Assembly (NCBI GenBank): GCA_039545275.1 | Contig: BCHS01000005.1 | Location: forward strand, 372,001 to 436,000 | Length of the DNA stretch: 64,000 nucleotides | From: Pseudomicrostroma phylloplanum | Taxonomy: Eukaryota; Basidiomycota; Exobasidiomycetes; Microstromatales | Direction: 5' to 3' | Shown here: positions 62,901 through 64,000 of the stretch, piece after piece | Layout: the number at the start of each line of letters is the position of its first letter | How positions within the stretch are numbered: position 1 is the first letter of the stretch | Made by a program: the position numbers and the translations under genes | Notes under the pieces: model-generated | The model's database searches: none | Told to the model about the DNA's origin: nothing | What the model saw: the letters and a program-made list of their open reading frames with translations, nothing else

Positions 62901-64000
62901 TGTTGTCGCGGACAGCTGAGCTGGCGTGAAGATTGAGTAAGGGTGGTTCGCCTTCGTAGTCACTAGAGCTGAACTGCTCTGGTGGAGGGACCTCAAGGTA
63001 GATGCCAGCCGTCGACAATCTCTCCGCGACGTACTTTGCCAGCGGCCGTACGGTAAAGATCAGCAAGTCAATCGGGAACAGGAAGTTGGCCGTCTTCTCC
63101 GCAGATACCATCCTACATCGTGCTTCGCAGTTGATCTGTCGAGCCTCCAGGAGTGGCTGCAAGACCGCGGTATATCGATCGCCCATGTTGCCAAAGGGCT
63201 CGAGGATGTGTGGTGTGCGGGATATGCGATCCTCTGGATATCCTGCCTTACGCTGTCGCTCTATGTTAGCCATTGGAGATAGAATGGCAGAAGCTTCGAG
63301 CTCTGGCTTCCCCTGCTGATGCTGAGGCGCTTGGCCACCATGTGACCAATTCCCGGCGGTTCGAGCAATCTGTTGGTTGGGCTTACGAGGATACCGCATC
63401 CTGATCGATACTGGCCGATATCCGGGCTGGAGAGGCCATCGACTAGCGCCTGGCCAATTGTCTTTGGCCCATGCCGGGTCCTTGTCCAGAGAAGGATGTG
63501 TAGCAGCCGGGCCTCTCGTTTTGATTGGTTCAGGCATTCCCATCATGCAGAGAACGATCGCCGAGATGCTTCCCAGACATACGGGACCATTGTTCTTCGT
63601 CTCGTCGGATTCAATGTCGCTTTTACGCACAGCTGTGACCTCAGGCTCGTCATCCTCGTCGCTGCGAGAGTCGTCGAGTGTGAGATCAATGGAGCTTGAC
63701 ATGTCTCTTCCGCCGCTGCGTCCACTGGACTGCTCTCCTTTGACGAACTCGCCCTTCGCATTGAGAAAGCGATTGGGGACGCGAGCACCGCTGCCTCCAA
63801 CCATCGGCACGGCCTCCTCATCTCCGCCTCCATATGTCCCAGTGCGCAGCGTATCGATCGTCTCTGCAGCTCTTTGCCTCATCTCCTTCTCCCACGGTCG
63901 AGGCGGCGGATTCCAGACCCTGTTCGCGCTAGAACTGGAAGAGGAAGATGACGCAGCCGAAGAGCCTCCAGGGAATGCAGATGAGGTTGGACGAGGAACG
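59992..64000 (-). CDS. RAD5: Rad5/HLTF-like SNF2 helicase with internal RING (partial, N-terminus outside window)
   Basis: Leftward gene open to the window edge: at least 1336 codons, with [12 protein letters not shown] and Ser-rich sequence upstream of the first in-window Met. SNF2 motifs: [21 protein letters not shown] (Walker A), [49 protein letters not shown], then a RING finger inside the ATPase core ([11 protein letters not shown] ... [11 protein letters not shown] ... [10 protein letters not shown]). After it comes [32 protein letters not shown] ... [46 protein letters not shown]. This is the Rad5/HLTF plan: Lys63 ubiquitin ligase on PCNA plus fork remodelling. The usual N-terminal HIRAN domain is not obvious; the corresponding segment ([22 protein letters not shown] ... 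[26 protein letters not shown]) is at best a diverged version. ULS1-like proteins are an alternative. Confidence 0.87.
   Translation of the reverse strand, partial: [1335 protein letters not shown]

Overview
This window is nuclear DNA from a filamentous or dimorphic fungus, most likely a basidiomycete with a compact, moderately GC-rich genome; smut-related Ustilaginomycotina would fit, but no marker here fixes the lineage. The reasons are: many short spliceosomal introns (about 70-130 nt) with near-uniform GTGAGT donors and CAG/TAG acceptors, short intergenic spaces, a Zn2Cys6 regulator with a fungal transcription-factor domain, a Rax2-type polarity protein, fungal-type formate dehydrogenase and Kex2-site-rich secreted proteins. 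I reconstructed 29 protein genes, most by joining exons so that coding phase is kept and family motifs run across the junctions. I found no tRNA, rRNA, CRISPR array or intact transposon.

Layout. 1-7.9 kb: TRAPP subunit Bet3 (-), U-box cyclophilin PPIL2/Cyp8 (+), a small secreted protein (+), ESCRT-III Snf7 (+). 7.9-10 kb: a gene-poor stretch holding a decayed tandem repeat with a period of about 310 bp. 10-17 kb: a secreted proline/charge-rich repeat protein with Kex2-like sites, a tricalbin-like SMP/C2 lipid-transfer protein, purine nucleoside phosphorylase (-), a small disordered protein. 17-27 kb: Fun30/SMARCAD1 remodeller (-), NAD-dependent formate dehydrogenase (+), a nine-exon Zn2Cys6 regulator (+). 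27-36 kb: TMEM135-like membrane protein (-), Rax2-like protein with a C-terminal SH3 domain (-). 36-48 kb: a probable complex I accessory subunit, an Mss116-like DEAD-box helicase, zeta-COP, an ACAD10/11-type phosphotransferase, eIF6/Tif6, a PD-(D/E)XK-like fungal protein, Tim9, a small multi-pass membrane protein. 48-64 kb: DNA polymerase kappa, NIMA kinase, Pin1/Ess1, a Gfo/Idh/MocA oxidoreductase, ribosomal stalk protein P1, a glyoxalase-fold (VOC) protein, and a Rad5/HLTF-like SNF2-RING protein that runs off the right edge.

Most genes are unrelated housekeeping genes: vesicle traffic (Bet3, zeta-COP, Snf7), mitochondria (Tim9, the complex I subunit, the Mss116-like helicase), ribosome production (Tif6, P1), chromatin and DNA-damage tolerance (Fun30, Pol kappa, Rad5-like), and the cell cycle (NIMA, Pin1). 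There is no metabolic cluster. The less ordinary content is the two secreted proteins, the decayed tandem array, the Rax2-SH3 architecture, the degenerate nuclease-like protein and the two candidate starts of the DEAD-box gene.
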